Shown: one piece after another, positions 8,051 to 15,885 of the stretch
Layout: the number at the start of each line of letters is the position of its first letter
Numbering within the stretch: the stretch's first letter is position 1
Program-made: the position numbers and the translations under genes
NCBI RefSeq assembly: GCF_003865405.1
Contig: NZ_RQVQ01000024.1
Location: 1 to 41,903, forward strand
Length of the DNA: 41,903 bases
Origin: Paenimyroides tangerinum
Lineage (GTDB): Bacteria; Bacteroidota; Bacteroidia; Flavobacteriales; Flavobacteriaceae
Direction of reading: 5' to 3'
The notes under the pieces: model-generated
Told to the model about the DNA's origin: nothing
Database searches by the model: none
The model's input: the letters and a program-made list of their open reading frames with translations, nothing else

Positions 8051-8869
8051 TTAATTCACTTTCATCCAAGTCGCATTATTTTTTAAGAAAGTATAAACTT
8101 CCAATGGGACATCAGAACATAAATAATCAGCTCCTAAAGCATAACCTAATACAAAATCGTCAACTGTTTTTCCTGGCCAAAGCGATACAACGAAACCTTG
8201 CTCTTGCGCATTTTTAACCATCGCACGATTGGTTCCTCCAATATTACATCCAATTCTATTTATTCCTAATTCTTTAGCCTGATTTAAAACATCTTCAGAC
8301 AAAGGTTTACTTGTTATAAATAATAAATCTTCGGTTTGATATTTATTTTTTAAATAAGTCAGAGGGCGTTTATCGAAAGAAGTAAGTAGATAAGTTGAGC
8401 TTTCTGGTTTGTTTTTATAAACTTGTTCAAATAACTGTTCCGAAAATTTTTGAACTACTTGATCTGTATAATCATCAGTTCGTGTTTTCATTTCAAATTC
8501 TACGTATAGTCCTGGATATTGATTAAAGAAATCTAAAGCTTCATCCAGAAATAAAATTTGATTTCCTTTTTTTGTTTTGATTTCCTTTAATTCAGCAGCA
8601 GTCATATTTTCAACTGTACCTGAACCTTGCATTGTACGGTCAATTGTATGATCATGAATTACTACAATTTCGTTATCTTTTGTAATATGAACATCAATTT
8701 CAAAACCACGTAATCCGTGATTATAACTTGTCTGAAATGCCGACAATGTATTTTCGTCTAATTCATAAGCACCATCACGATGAGCGAATAAAGTTGGTGT
8801 ACGTTCTTGAGCTAAAAAAGTTTGATACGAAAGTAAAATTGTAAAAAGTAATGATAAATAAAGCTTCAT
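8051..8869 (-). CDS. Secreted glycerophosphodiester phosphodiesterase
   Basis: 272 residues with a Sec signal peptide (to about Gln21) and a GDPD TIM-barrel domain. Catalytic motifs: FAHRDG (His30, Arg31) with ENT shortly after, FEIDVHITKDNEIVVIHD (metal-binding Glu and Asp, catalytic His), and YVEFEMK further on. The enzyme hydrolyses glycerophosphodiesters to sn-glycerol 3-phosphate and an alcohol, usually to recover phosphate and glycerol from phospholipid head groups; the signal peptide puts it in the periplasm. It has its own promoter box and a shared terminator, so it is probably monocistronic. Confidence 0.93.
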   Translation of the reverse strand: MKLYLSLLFTILLSYQTFLAQERTPTLFAHRDGAYELDENTLSAFQTSYNHGLRGFEIDVHITKDNEIVVIHDHTIDRTMQGSGTVENMTAAELKEIKTKKGNQILFLDEALDFFNQYPGLYVEFEMKTRTDDYTDQVVQKFSEQLFEQVYKNKPESSTYLLTSFDKRPLTYLKNKYQTEDLLFITSKPLSEDVLNQAKELGINRIGCNIGGTNRAMVKNAQEQGFVVSLWPGKTVDDFVLGYALGADYLCSDVPLEVYTFLKNNATWMKVN

Positions 8870-8889
8870 AATTTATATTTTTAAAAAGT

Positions 8890-8897
8890 CAAAAATA
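8890..8897 (-). promoter_or_regulatory. Promoter -7 box for the glycerophosphodiesterase gene
   Basis: TATTTTTG on the minus strand (TAnnTTTG type), 20 bases upstream of the ATG at 8869. No convincing -33 element. Confidence 0.4.
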
Positions 8898-8943
8898 CAG
8901 TTTGAAGTTATTTAATATATTTCTTTAAAGTTATATGAATATT

Positions 8944-8973
8944 AAAAAAGCACCTCAAATAATGAGATGCTTT
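8944..8973 (-). terminator. Terminator for the YiaA/B-type gene (copy 1 of a duplicated hairpin)
   Basis: On the minus strand AAAGCATCTCA pairs with TGAGGTGCTTT (one U-G wobble) around a TTATT loop, followed by a T run. The same 30 bases occur again at 9461-9490. Confidence 0.8.
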
Positions 8974-8985
8974 CAATCAAATTAT

Positions 8986-9375
8986 TTACGAAGATAAATT
9001 ATCGCGTGTATTCTTCTGAACAGAAATAGCTCCAAAAAGGGCTAATAAAAATGCAAATGCATAAAAACCTTTTTCACTTGGCAGAATATCTGCATTTACT
9101 AATCCGATAATCAATAAAGTAATTGAAGATAAAGTTCCAAACCAACAAATTCCATAATAAATATCAGTCACAGGAATGTTTTCTAATCTATCTCTAACTG
9201 CTTTTTGTAATGAAATAACTGCAAATAAGCCATAAAGTAAAATGGTAAAATAATACCCTTTCTCATTAAGTAACATTTCAGCGCGTACTAATCCGACAAT
9301 GAAACCGACAACACCTGCTAGAAGTGCAATCCATGAAGCGGCCACAAAAGCCATTGATGTTTTTTGATTTTTCAT
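8986..9375 (-). CDS. YiaA/YiaB-type small inner-membrane protein
   Basis: 129 residues from the ATG at 9375 (MKNQKTSMAF). The longer reading from 9420 would begin upstream of the promoter box, so I rejected it. There are four hydrophobic helices arranged as two similar halves, each ending in a family signature: EKGYYFTILLYGLFAVISLQ with KAVRD, and EKGFYAFAFLLALFGAISVQ with KNTRD. That is the YiaAB two-helix domain repeated twice. The biochemical function of this family is unknown. The gene is a single transcription unit with a good promoter and its own terminator. Confidence 0.88.
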   Translation of the reverse strand: MKNQKTSMAFVAASWIALLAGVVGFIVGLVRAEMLLNEKGYYFTILLYGLFAVISLQKAVRDRLENIPVTDIYYGICWFGTLSSITLLIIGLVNADILPSEKGFYAFAFLLALFGAISVQKNTRDNLSS

Positions 9376-9387
9376 ATTTTTTTTATT

Positions 9388-9395
9388 CAAATATA
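9388..9395 (-). promoter_or_regulatory. Promoter for the YiaA/B-type gene
   Basis: TATATTTG on the minus strand, 12 bases upstream of the ATG at 9375, with TTG at 9417..9415 placed 19 bases before it. This fits the Bacteroidota TTTG/TAnnTTTG pair well. Confidence 0.55.
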
Positions 9396-9459
9396 AAATT
9401 ATTATTAACATTTTCAACAAATCAAAAGATAAAAAGACACTTCAGATTTTGAAAAGAAT

Positions 9460-9490
9460 AAAAAAAGCACCTCAAATAATGAGATGCTTT
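9460..9490 (-). terminator. Terminator for the AI-2E-family permease gene (copy 2 of a duplicated hairpin)
   Basis: Same hairpin as at 8944-8973, 30 bases identical. It lies just past the stop of the minus-strand permease gene at 9501. Confidence 0.8.
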
Positions 9491-9500
9491 AGATGTTTTA

Positions 9501-10745
9501 TTACTTATTTTCTTCTGAATCTTTCTCGTTTAAATTATCCGATTCAATATTTAAGTCTTCTGAAGTTGAATTATCAATATTCTTAGAAGTTGTATATTTC
9601 TTATAATATTTATCAAAAATTGGAGTTAATTGATCGTCTTCACCTAATAAGAAACCAAATGGTCTTAAATCAAGAACAGCATCAAAAACAACTTTCAATA
9701 TGGCTAATGTTGGAATTGCTATAAACATACCTGCAACTCCCCATAAACTTTCTGCAACGATAATTCCAAAGAAAACAACAAACGCATTTAAAGAAACTTT
9801 CGAGCCAATAACTTTTGGAGTTACCACATTGTTATCAATTGAGTTTACTACAATAACTGATAAAAATAACCATAAAATATCACTTGGTTCCCCCGTTGCT
9901 AATGTTACCATTGCAGCGATAACCGTTGCAGAGAAAATTCCAACGTAAGGAATTAAATTCATCACAGCGCAAAGGACGGCAAACAAAATGGCGTATTTAA
10001 TTCCAATAATTGAAAAGGCAATTATCAATGCTGTTGCAATAAAAGTCATCTGAATTAATAATCCAAAGATATATTGTTTAATAATACTTTGAACTGAACA
10101 AACGGTTTCACGAACTTGATCTTGATGTTCGGGTCTAAAACACCAAACTAGGAATTTTACAAAATGCCTTCTATATAATAAAAAGAAAAACACGTATAAA
10201 AACACAAATGCCGCTGAGGCAATCACACCTGTAAACGAAATAATTATATCTCCTAAAATTTTGGAATTCTTTTGTAAAGTTGCAATTGCTTGCTTATTAA
10301 TATATTCGAGTTGATCTTGTTTAGTTACTCCAAATTTTTCACTGATAAAATCAGCACCTTGATCAAACAAAATCTGCGTTTTATGTTCGAATTCAGGAAC
10401 ATCGCTTGCAAAACCAACTACTTGTTTACCTATAAAAAAAACGATTCCTAAAACAAATAAAGAAAATAATATTGGAGAAATAAATGAAGTTATCAATCTG
10501 GAAAACTTTAATTTTTTCTCCATGTAATCTGAAAGTGGAACCAATAACATTGCTACAAGAAATCCGATAAATAAAGGAACTAAGGTGCTTTCTCCAATTA
10601 CTGCAACATAGACAATTGCAATTATACTAACTAAAACGCAAGCTAGTTTAATAACAAAAGGAACTGTTTCATTTTTAATTGGTACTTTAAGTTCTTCTGC
10701 TTCTTGTTGTAATAATCTATCTCTGATTTCTTCTTCGTTATTCAT
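9501..10745 (-). CDS. AI-2E family (PerM/YdiK-type) membrane permease
   Basis: 414 residues with the family layout: a pair of helices near 30-70, another near 90-110, a soluble central segment (about 115-165), then four to five closely packed helices to about 345, and a charged C-terminal tail. Motifs include FLVAMLLVPLSDYMEKKLKFSR near the N-terminus and AVMNLIPYVGIFSATVIAA with ESLWGVAGMFIAIPTLAILK in the C-terminal half. The family includes E. coli TqsA (AI-2 export) and Na+/H+ antiporters, so the substrate cannot be stated. It follows the CoA-transferase beta subunit gene by 29 bases and is probably in the same transcript, which ends at the hairpin at 9460-9490. Confidence 0.88.
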   Translation of the reverse strand: MNNEEEIRDRLLQQEAEELKVPIKNETVPFVIKLACVLVSIIAIVYVAVIGESTLVPLFIGFLVAMLLVPLSDYMEKKLKFSRLITSFISPILFSLFVLGIVFFIGKQVVGFASDVPEFEHKTQILFDQGADFISEKFGVTKQDQLEYINKQAIATLQKNSKILGDIIISFTGVIASAAFVFLYVFFFLLYRRHFVKFLVWCFRPEHQDQVRETVCSVQSIIKQYIFGLLIQMTFIATALIIAFSIIGIKYAILFAVLCAVMNLIPYVGIFSATVIAAMVTLATGEPSDILWLFLSVIVVNSIDNNVVTPKVIGSKVSLNAFVVFFGIIVAESLWGVAGMFIAIPTLAILKVVFDAVLDLRPFGFLLGEDDQLTPIFDKYYKKYTTSKNIDNSTSEDLNIESDNLNEKDSEENK

Positions 10746-10774
10746 ATTCTTTTCTTTCAGATTAATAATTTTAT

Positions 10775-11431
10775 TTAGAATGTCATTTCAGGAATGTCTC
10801 CTTCAATGATTAACTCAGCTTCTGTAGCAGCAATAACATCAGCTACAGTAACCCCTGGAGCTGTTTCAAGAAGCTTAAATCCGTTTGGAGTGATTTCTAA
10901 AACAGCTAATTCTGTTACAACTTTTTTAACGCATCCAACACCTGTTAATGGTAATGTGCATTTTTTTAAGATTTTAGATTCACCAGCTTTATTAACGTGC
11001 ATCATTGCTACGATAATATTCTCTGCTGATGCAACTAAATCCATTGCGCCTCCCATTCCTTTAACCATTTTCCCAGGAATTTTCCAATTGGCAATATCTC
11101 CATTTTCATTAACTTCCATTGCGCCAAGAATCGTTAAATCTACGTGTTGTGAACGAATCATACCGAAACTCATAGCTGAATCAAAAAATGAAGCACCTGG
11201 TAAAGTGGTAATTGTTTGTTTTCCTGCGTTGATTAAATCCGGATCTTCTTCTCCTTCGTAAGGAAAAGGTCCCATTCCAAGAACTCCATTTTCACTTTGA
11301 AATTCAACATTCATTCCTTCAGGAACATAATTTGCAACTAAAGTTGGAATACCAATTCCTAAATTTACATAAAAACCATCTTGCAATTCTTTTGCAATAC
11401 GTTTTGCAATTCCTATTTTATCTAAAGCCAT
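10775..11431 (-). CDS. scoB: 3-oxoacid CoA-transferase, subunit B
   Basis: 218 residues, the usual size for the beta subunit of family I CoA transferases. The catalytic glutamate is E47 in SENGVLG; GIGIPTLVANY and the GAMDL segment (about 128) are also typical. With subunit A it moves CoA from succinyl-CoA to acetoacetate or a related 3-oxoacid, allowing use of ketone bodies and branched-chain or fatty-acid products. The subunit A gene is upstream, but an unrelated lipoprotein gene lies between them. A 72-base gap upstream holds an 11-base all-A/T stem (11456-11466 and 11470-11480). Confidence 0.95.
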   Translation of the reverse strand: MALDKIGIAKRIAKELQDGFYVNLGIGIPTLVANYVPEGMNVEFQSENGVLGMGPFPYEGEEDPDLINAGKQTITTLPGASFFDSAMSFGMIRSQHVDLTILGAMEVNENGDIANWKIPGKMVKGMGGAMDLVASAENIIVAMMHVNKAGESKILKKCTLPLTGVGCVKKVVTELAVLEITPNGFKLLETAPGVTVADVIAATEAELIIEGDIPEMTF

Positions 11432-11503
11432 ATTGAAATATGATTTGATTTATGATAATTTAATTTAAAAAATTAAATTAATTATTTTATACATTTCTTT
11501 TAA

Positions 11504-12175
11504 CTACTCATTGTAAAATGAATACGGACCACTCCAAGAACTCCATCCTCTTCCTTCGGTACAGTACGATCTTACATAAAAATCATAAGTTCTACTAGAT
11601 TGCAAATTAAGATTTGCAAAGTTTAAACTCATATCACCACTAGGGATATTTACAATAGTTCCATTTCCTAAATTAAATCCTTTCAAACTATATTGAACTT
11701 GATATTGAGAAGAAGTATCTCCATTTGGATCAGACCAATAAATTAAATCGACTCCCAAATGAACTTGATCAGGTCGTGCACAAAATGATTTAATTAATAT
11801 CGTTTGAGGCGAAAACCAATCGCTCAAATTTCCATTATTACAAACAGCCCTTACGTGAACTTTATAAGTTTTATCAAATTCTACAAAGTTTTCTTGTAAA
11901 TCTATTGTTCCTGTATTCTGATCAACATCAATTAAAACACTATTATATTCAGGTGAAGATGTTTGCGAGAGAAGCTGAAATGATATTTGATAACCTTGTA
12001 TATTTCCAGTTGCTTGAATTTTGTAAGTTAACTTATCAATATTTTGTGAAATTGAGAAGCTTGATACTGTTGCGCATTTTTCAACTAAATTAGCATTATC
12101 GTCACTTTTACTACAACTACCTGTGGCTAAAATTAGAGCAAGTGCAATCGGGACAGAATATAATTTTAATTTCAT
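11504..12175 (-). CDS. Fibronectin-type-III-like lipoprotein between the CoA-transferase genes
   Basis: 223 residues with a lipoprotein signal peptide (LILATGSC, Cys21). Two similar modules follow, about 32-130 and 131-220, each of beta-strand character. The endings are alike: TYKVHVRAVCNNGNLSDWFS and TYDFYVRSYCTEGRGWSSWS. That Tyr-x-Val-Arg-x-x-Cys...Ser-x-Trp ending is typical of fibronectin-III-like repeats in Bacteroidota surface proteins. It should be an envelope lipoprotein used in binding rather than catalysis. It starts 5 bases after scoA and precedes scoB, so it sits inside what is normally a two-gene operon. Its link to CoA transfer is not evident. Confidence 0.8.
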   Translation of the reverse strand: MKLKLYSVPIALALILATGSCSKSDDNANLVEKCATVSSFSISQNIDKLTYKIQATGNIQGYQISFQLLSQTSSPEYNSVLIDVDQNTGTIDLQENFVEFDKTYKVHVRAVCNNGNLSDWFSPQTILIKSFCARPDQVHLGVDLIYWSDPNGDTSSQYQVQYSLKGFNLGNGTIVNIPSGDMSLNFANLNLQSSRTYDFYVRSYCTEGRGWSSWSGPYSFYNE

Positions 12176-12180
12176 TTCTT

Positions 12181-12885
12181 TTATTGATCTTTTTTTCTTA
12201 CAGTTCGTTGTTCAATTCTCTTCTCGTACTTTTCGCCTTGGAAAATACGTTTAACAAAAATCCCTGGAATGTGAATTTCGTTTGGGTCTAAAGTTCCAGC
12301 AGGTACCAATTCTTCAACTTCAGCGATGGTAATTTTACCCGCGCCAGCCATACATGAATTGAAATTACGAGCAGTTCCTTTAAAAATTAAATTACCAGCT
12401 TCGTCACCTTTCCAAGCTTTAACGATTGCAAAATCTGCTTTATATGCTTCTTCCAAAACATACATTTTGTTGTTGTATTCTCGAGTTTCTTTTCCTTCAG
12501 CTACTTCAGTTCCGTAACCAGCAGGTGTAAAAAAAGCAGGAATTCCAGCTTGAGCCGCACGACATTTTTCTGCTAATGTTCCTTGAGGAGTTAATTCTAC
12601 ATCTAATTCACCGCTTAACATCTGACGTTCGAACTCTGCATTTTCACCAACGTAAGAAGAAATCATCTTTTTGATTTGACGTTTTTGAAGTAATAATCCC
12701 AATCCAAAATCATCAACTCCTGCGTTGTTTGAAATACATGTCAATCCTGTAATATTTTTTCTAACTAATTCATCAATAGAATTTTCAGGAATTCCACATA
12801 AACCAAATCCACCCAACATAATTGTTTGATTATCTTTCACATCAAACAATGCTTCTTGTGCATTAGTTACCTTTTTATTAATCAT
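12181..12885 (-). CDS. scoA: 3-oxoacid CoA-transferase, subunit A
   Basis: 234 residues, the alpha subunit of a succinyl-CoA:3-oxoacid CoA-transferase. Typical features are [15 protein letters not shown] near the N-terminus (the glycine-rich CoA-binding segment), [47 protein letters not shown], and the C-terminal ETYDPNEIHxPGI-like stretch (here [17 protein letters not shown]). The active-site Glu is on subunit B. It is the first gene of a minus-strand unit with the fibronectin-like lipoprotein, scoB and the permease. Confidence 0.95.
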   Translation of the reverse strand: MINKKVTNAQEALFDVKDNQTIMLGGFGLCGIPENSIDELVRKNITGLTCISNNAGVDDFGLGLLLQKRQIKKMISSYVGENAEFERQMLSGELDVELTPQGTLAEKCRAAQAGIPAFFTPAGYGTEVAEGKETREYNNKMYVLEEAYKADFAIVKAWKGDEAGNLIFKGTARNFNSCMAGAGKITIAEVEELVPAGTLDPNEIHIPGIFVKRIFQGEKYEKRIEQRTVRKKDQ

Positions 12886-12916
12886 AATAGTAGTTTAAGT
12901 TAATGGCAATAAAAAT

Positions 12917-12955
12917 ATAAAAAAAAAACGACCTTTTTTAATAAAAGGTCGTTTT
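12917..12955 (-). terminator. Terminator after the penicillin-binding protein gene
   Basis: AAAACGACCTTTT pairs with AAAAGGTCGTTTT (12925-12937 and 12943-12955) with a 5-base loop; a long A run on the plus strand gives a U tract to the minus-strand transcript from the PBP gene. Confidence 0.85.
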
Positions 12956-13027
12956 AAAATATTAGCGAAAAAATATGTTGAAATACTTTAAAAGTTTAAT
13001 AATATAAAATTCTCAAAGTATTATTCT

Positions 13028-15379
13028 TTAAAAATCAAACTCTTCTACCACACTTTGTTTTGGAGCAGCAAGCGAATCCTTTTTGGCTGAACCAGGAGCA
13101 ACACCGCCTAAAGAATCAACAACAGTAGCTGTTCGTTTCCAGCAATCTACGTTGACGCTTAGGTTTGCAGGTCTTTCAAAATCTTCTTTAGATACGTGTA
13201 ATGTTTTATCGTTATAACATTTTCTCATATAGATTGCCCAAATTGGTAATGCCATTGTTGCACCTTGTCCATAAGCAGTAGATTTGAAATGCGCTGCACG
13301 ATCTTCATTTCCTACCCAAACACCAGTCGCTAAATTTGGAACCATTCCAATAAACCAACCATCACTATTGTTTTGAGTAGTTCCTGTTTTACCAGCAATC
13401 GGATTCGTAAATCCATATGGATAACCAGTCATTACGTGGTAACCTGCTCCACCTGAACCTGTATAACGTAATCTTCCACCTGAACCACCTTCGGTAACAC
13501 CTGTAAGAAGCTTAACAATTGCATAAGCAATATCTTTACTCATTACGTCTTTTGTTTCTGGTTGAGATTCAAAAAGTACAACTCCGTTTTTATCAGTAAT
13601 CTTATTTACGAATCTAGGTTTTACATAAACTCCGTGATTTGCAAACGTACTATAAGCAGCAACCATGTCACTAACTGTGATTTCAACAGCTCCTAAAGAA
13701 ATGGCTGGTGAAGCTGGAATATCTGCTTTTACGCCTAATTCTCTCGTTAAATCAATAACAGCTTTTGGACCAACTCGATCCATCAGTTTAGCAGTAACGG
13801 TATTCAAAGATTGAGCTAATGCATATTTTAAGTTTACCAATCCATAATATTTGCCACCTGAGTTTTTAGGTGACCAATCTTTTGAAATTCCATAACGTCC
13901 TTTAGGCATCGTAAATTGAGAATCGTAAATAGAATCACATGGTGACATACCTAATTGTTCAATTGCAGTTGCATAAACAAATGGTTTGAAAGTTGAACCA
14001 ACTTGTCTAGCACCTTGAGCAACGTGATCGTATTGGAAATACTTATAATCAATTCCGCCAACCCATGCTTTAATATCTCCGTTTAATGGATCCATTGACA
14101 TCATTCCTGTTTGAAGGAAATGTTTATAATAAATAATTGAATCTCTCGGAGTCATTAAAGTATCTTTTGCGCCTTTCCATGTAAACACTTCCATTTTGGT
14201 TTTTACACCAAAAGATTTAATGATATCTTCTTCAGATTTTCCTTCATTGGTCATTTGTTTCCAACGTTCAGAATTACGCATTGCACGTTCAATAATCTTT
14301 TCTGATTCAGATTTAGATAATTGAATAAATGGTGCGTTGTTATTGCCTTTTTGTTGTTTGAAAAATTCTTTCTGAAGATTGCTCAAATGTTCTTGAACAG
14401 CTTCTTCAGCGTAGTTTTGCATACGCGAATCTAACGTTGTATAAATACGTAATCCATCTCTGTAAATATCATACGTTGAACCATCTTTCTTTGGGTTTTC
14501 TTTTACCCATTTACGCATATAATCACGAAGATATTCTCTAAAATAAGTTCCAACACCTTCTGTGTGTGTGTCTGGAGAATAATCAATAACAATTGGCATT
14601 GCTTGATATTTCAGCTTTTCTGCCTCAGTTAAATAACCATTTCTTTCCATTTGATGTAACACAATGTTACGTCTTGCTTGCGAACGTTCTGGATTGAAAC
14701 GTGGATTAAACTTAGATGGAGCTTGAAGCATTCCTACCAAAACCGCACTTTCTTCAACTGTCAAATCTTTAGGTTCTTTATTGAAATAAATATTTGATGC
14801 TGAACGAATTCCATACGCATTACTTACGAAATCAACTGTGTTTAAGTAATATGCTAAAATCTCATCTTTGGTATATTGACGTTCTAATTTAACAGCGATA
14901 ATCCATTCTTTGAATTTTTGAATTCCACGTAGTACGATGTTTTTTGAACCCGAACTTCCGTGAAATAAATTTTTTGCCAACTGTTGCGTAATTGTACTTG
15001 CACCACCGCTGGTTCCTAATCCACTAATTGCGCGTAAAGTTCCACGCCCATCGATTCCTGAATGCGAACGAAAACGCTCATCTTCAGTTGCGATTAACGC
15101 ATCTACAAGATGTTGTGGTAAATCTGAATATTTAACAGGAACACGATTTTCTAAATAAAATTTTCCGATTGTTTTTCCGTCTGCAGAAATAATTTCTGTT
15201 GCAACACTTGACAACGGATTTTCTAATTCATCGAAAGTTGGCATCGAGCCAAAAACTCCCCAATTGATTAGCAAAAAGAATAAAACTACAGAAGAAATAC
15301 CTCCTGCAAATAATTTCCAAAAGAGTTTTAAATACTTTTTGTTATCTGTTTTATTCTCGTTTGTATTAACTTTTTTCAT
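13028..15379 (-). CDS. Class A penicillin-binding protein (PBP1a-like)
   Basis: 783 residues: cytoplasmic N-terminus, one membrane helix (about 22-43), a GT51 transglycosylase domain, and a transpeptidase domain. GT51 motifs are EDERFRSHSGID near 97 (catalytic Glu) and GGASTITQQLAKNLF near 130. Transpeptidase motifs are SxxK at 462-465 (STFKPF), SLN near 515, and KTGTT at 664. It polymerises and crosslinks peptidoglycan. A low-complexity tail ends the protein. The gene follows gldH by 5 bases and the pair with the PSP1 gene looks like one operon ending at the hairpin at 12917-12955. Confidence 0.95.
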   Translation of the reverse strand: MKKVNTNENKTDNKKYLKLFWKLFAGGISSVVLFFLLINWGVFGSMPTFDELENPLSSVATEIISADGKTIGKFYLENRVPVKYSDLPQHLVDALIATEDERFRSHSGIDGRGTLRAISGLGTSGGASTITQQLAKNLFHGSSGSKNIVLRGIQKFKEWIIAVKLERQYTKDEILAYYLNTVDFVSNAYGIRSASNIYFNKEPKDLTVEESAVLVGMLQAPSKFNPRFNPERSQARRNIVLHQMERNGYLTEAEKLKYQAMPIVIDYSPDTHTEGVGTYFREYLRDYMRKWVKENPKKDGSTYDIYRDGLRIYTTLDSRMQNYAEEAVQEHLSNLQKEFFKQQKGNNNAPFIQLSKSESEKIIERAMRNSERWKQMTNEGKSEEDIIKSFGVKTKMEVFTWKGAKDTLMTPRDSIIYYKHFLQTGMMSMDPLNGDIKAWVGGIDYKYFQYDHVAQGARQVGSTFKPFVYATAIEQLGMSPCDSIYDSQFTMPKGRYGISKDWSPKNSGGKYYGLVNLKYALAQSLNTVTAKLMDRVGPKAVIDLTRELGVKADIPASPAISLGAVEITVSDMVAAYSTFANHGVYVKPRFVNKITDKNGVVLFESQPETKDVMSKDIAYAIVKLLTGVTEGGSGGRLRYTGSGGAGYHVMTGYPYGFTNPIAGKTGTTQNNSDGWFIGMVPNLATGVWVGNEDRAAHFKSTAYGQGATMALPIWAIYMRKCYNDKTLHVSKEDFERPANLSVNVDCWKRTATVVDSLGGVAPGSAKKDSLAAPKQSVVEEFDF

Positions 15380-15384
15380 AAAAA

Positions 15385-15885
15385 TTAATTGATATTTTCT
15401 ATTCTAAATCCAACATCTGAAACTCCTAATAATAAAGAATCTCCTTTTACTTTTCCGTTAGCACGCACTGCATGTTCTATCTCGACAGTATATGTTCCTG
15501 TCGAAGGAAATTTATAATCTTCTCTATAAAACAATTTACTTTCTTTATAATCAGTAAATCCATTTCCTAATAGTGTTCCATCCGGATTTGCCATTTGATA
15601 TTGTAATGTATCAACAAATCTGTCTCCGTTAGGATTTGACATTTTAACAATTAGAAACAAATTGTTATACGGATAATCCGAGTTGTTTCTAATATTAACA
15701 AATAAATTAAATGGATTCAAAGTATCTTTTTGTTCAAATGTAAATTTCTTTACATCTGATTTGTTCCATTCACCATTTGTTGATTGATATTCATCAAAAA
15801 ACTGCTTTTCATCACAACTTACAAAAGTAAAAGCAAGTGATAAAACAGAAACGGCTACTAATTTATTTAGTATCTTGATTGTCAT
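15385..15885 (-). CDS. gldH: Gliding motility lipoprotein GldH
   Basis: 166 residues with a lipoprotein signal peptide (FTFVSC, Cys24) and the GldH domain: FDEYQSTNGEWNKSDVKKF, NLFVNIRNNSDYPYNNLFLI, and closing GVSDVGFRIE. GldH is one of the lipoproteins needed for gliding in Flavobacterium johnsoniae, where it supports surface adhesin movement. The start overlaps the end of the PSP1 gene by 23 bases in another frame, so they are coupled. Presence of gldH alone does not prove that this organism glides, since non-gliding relatives keep gld genes. Confidence 0.9.
   Translation of the reverse strand: MTIKILNKLVAVSVLSLAFTFVSCDEKQFFDEYQSTNGEWNKSDVKKFTFEQKDTLNPFNLFVNIRNNSDYPYNNLFLIVKMSNPNGDRFVDTLQYQMANPDGTLLGNGFTDYKESKLFYREDYKFPSTGTYTVEIEHAVRANGKVKGDSLLLGVSDVGFRIENIN

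Noticed and set aside
10794..11261. 155-codon plus-strand frame inside the CoA-transferase beta gene
   Set aside because: It is antisense to a well-conserved enzyme; its composition follows the complementary codons and no family is visible.
11456..11480. A/T-only stem between the fibronectin-like lipoprotein and scoB as a terminator
   Set aside because: It has no G/C pairs and would be weak; read-through to scoB is more likely.
15863..15885. Overlap of the PSP1 and gldH genes as a frameshift
   Set aside because: Both reading frames are complete and the gldH signal peptide starts cleanly at its ATG; short overlaps are normal in operons.
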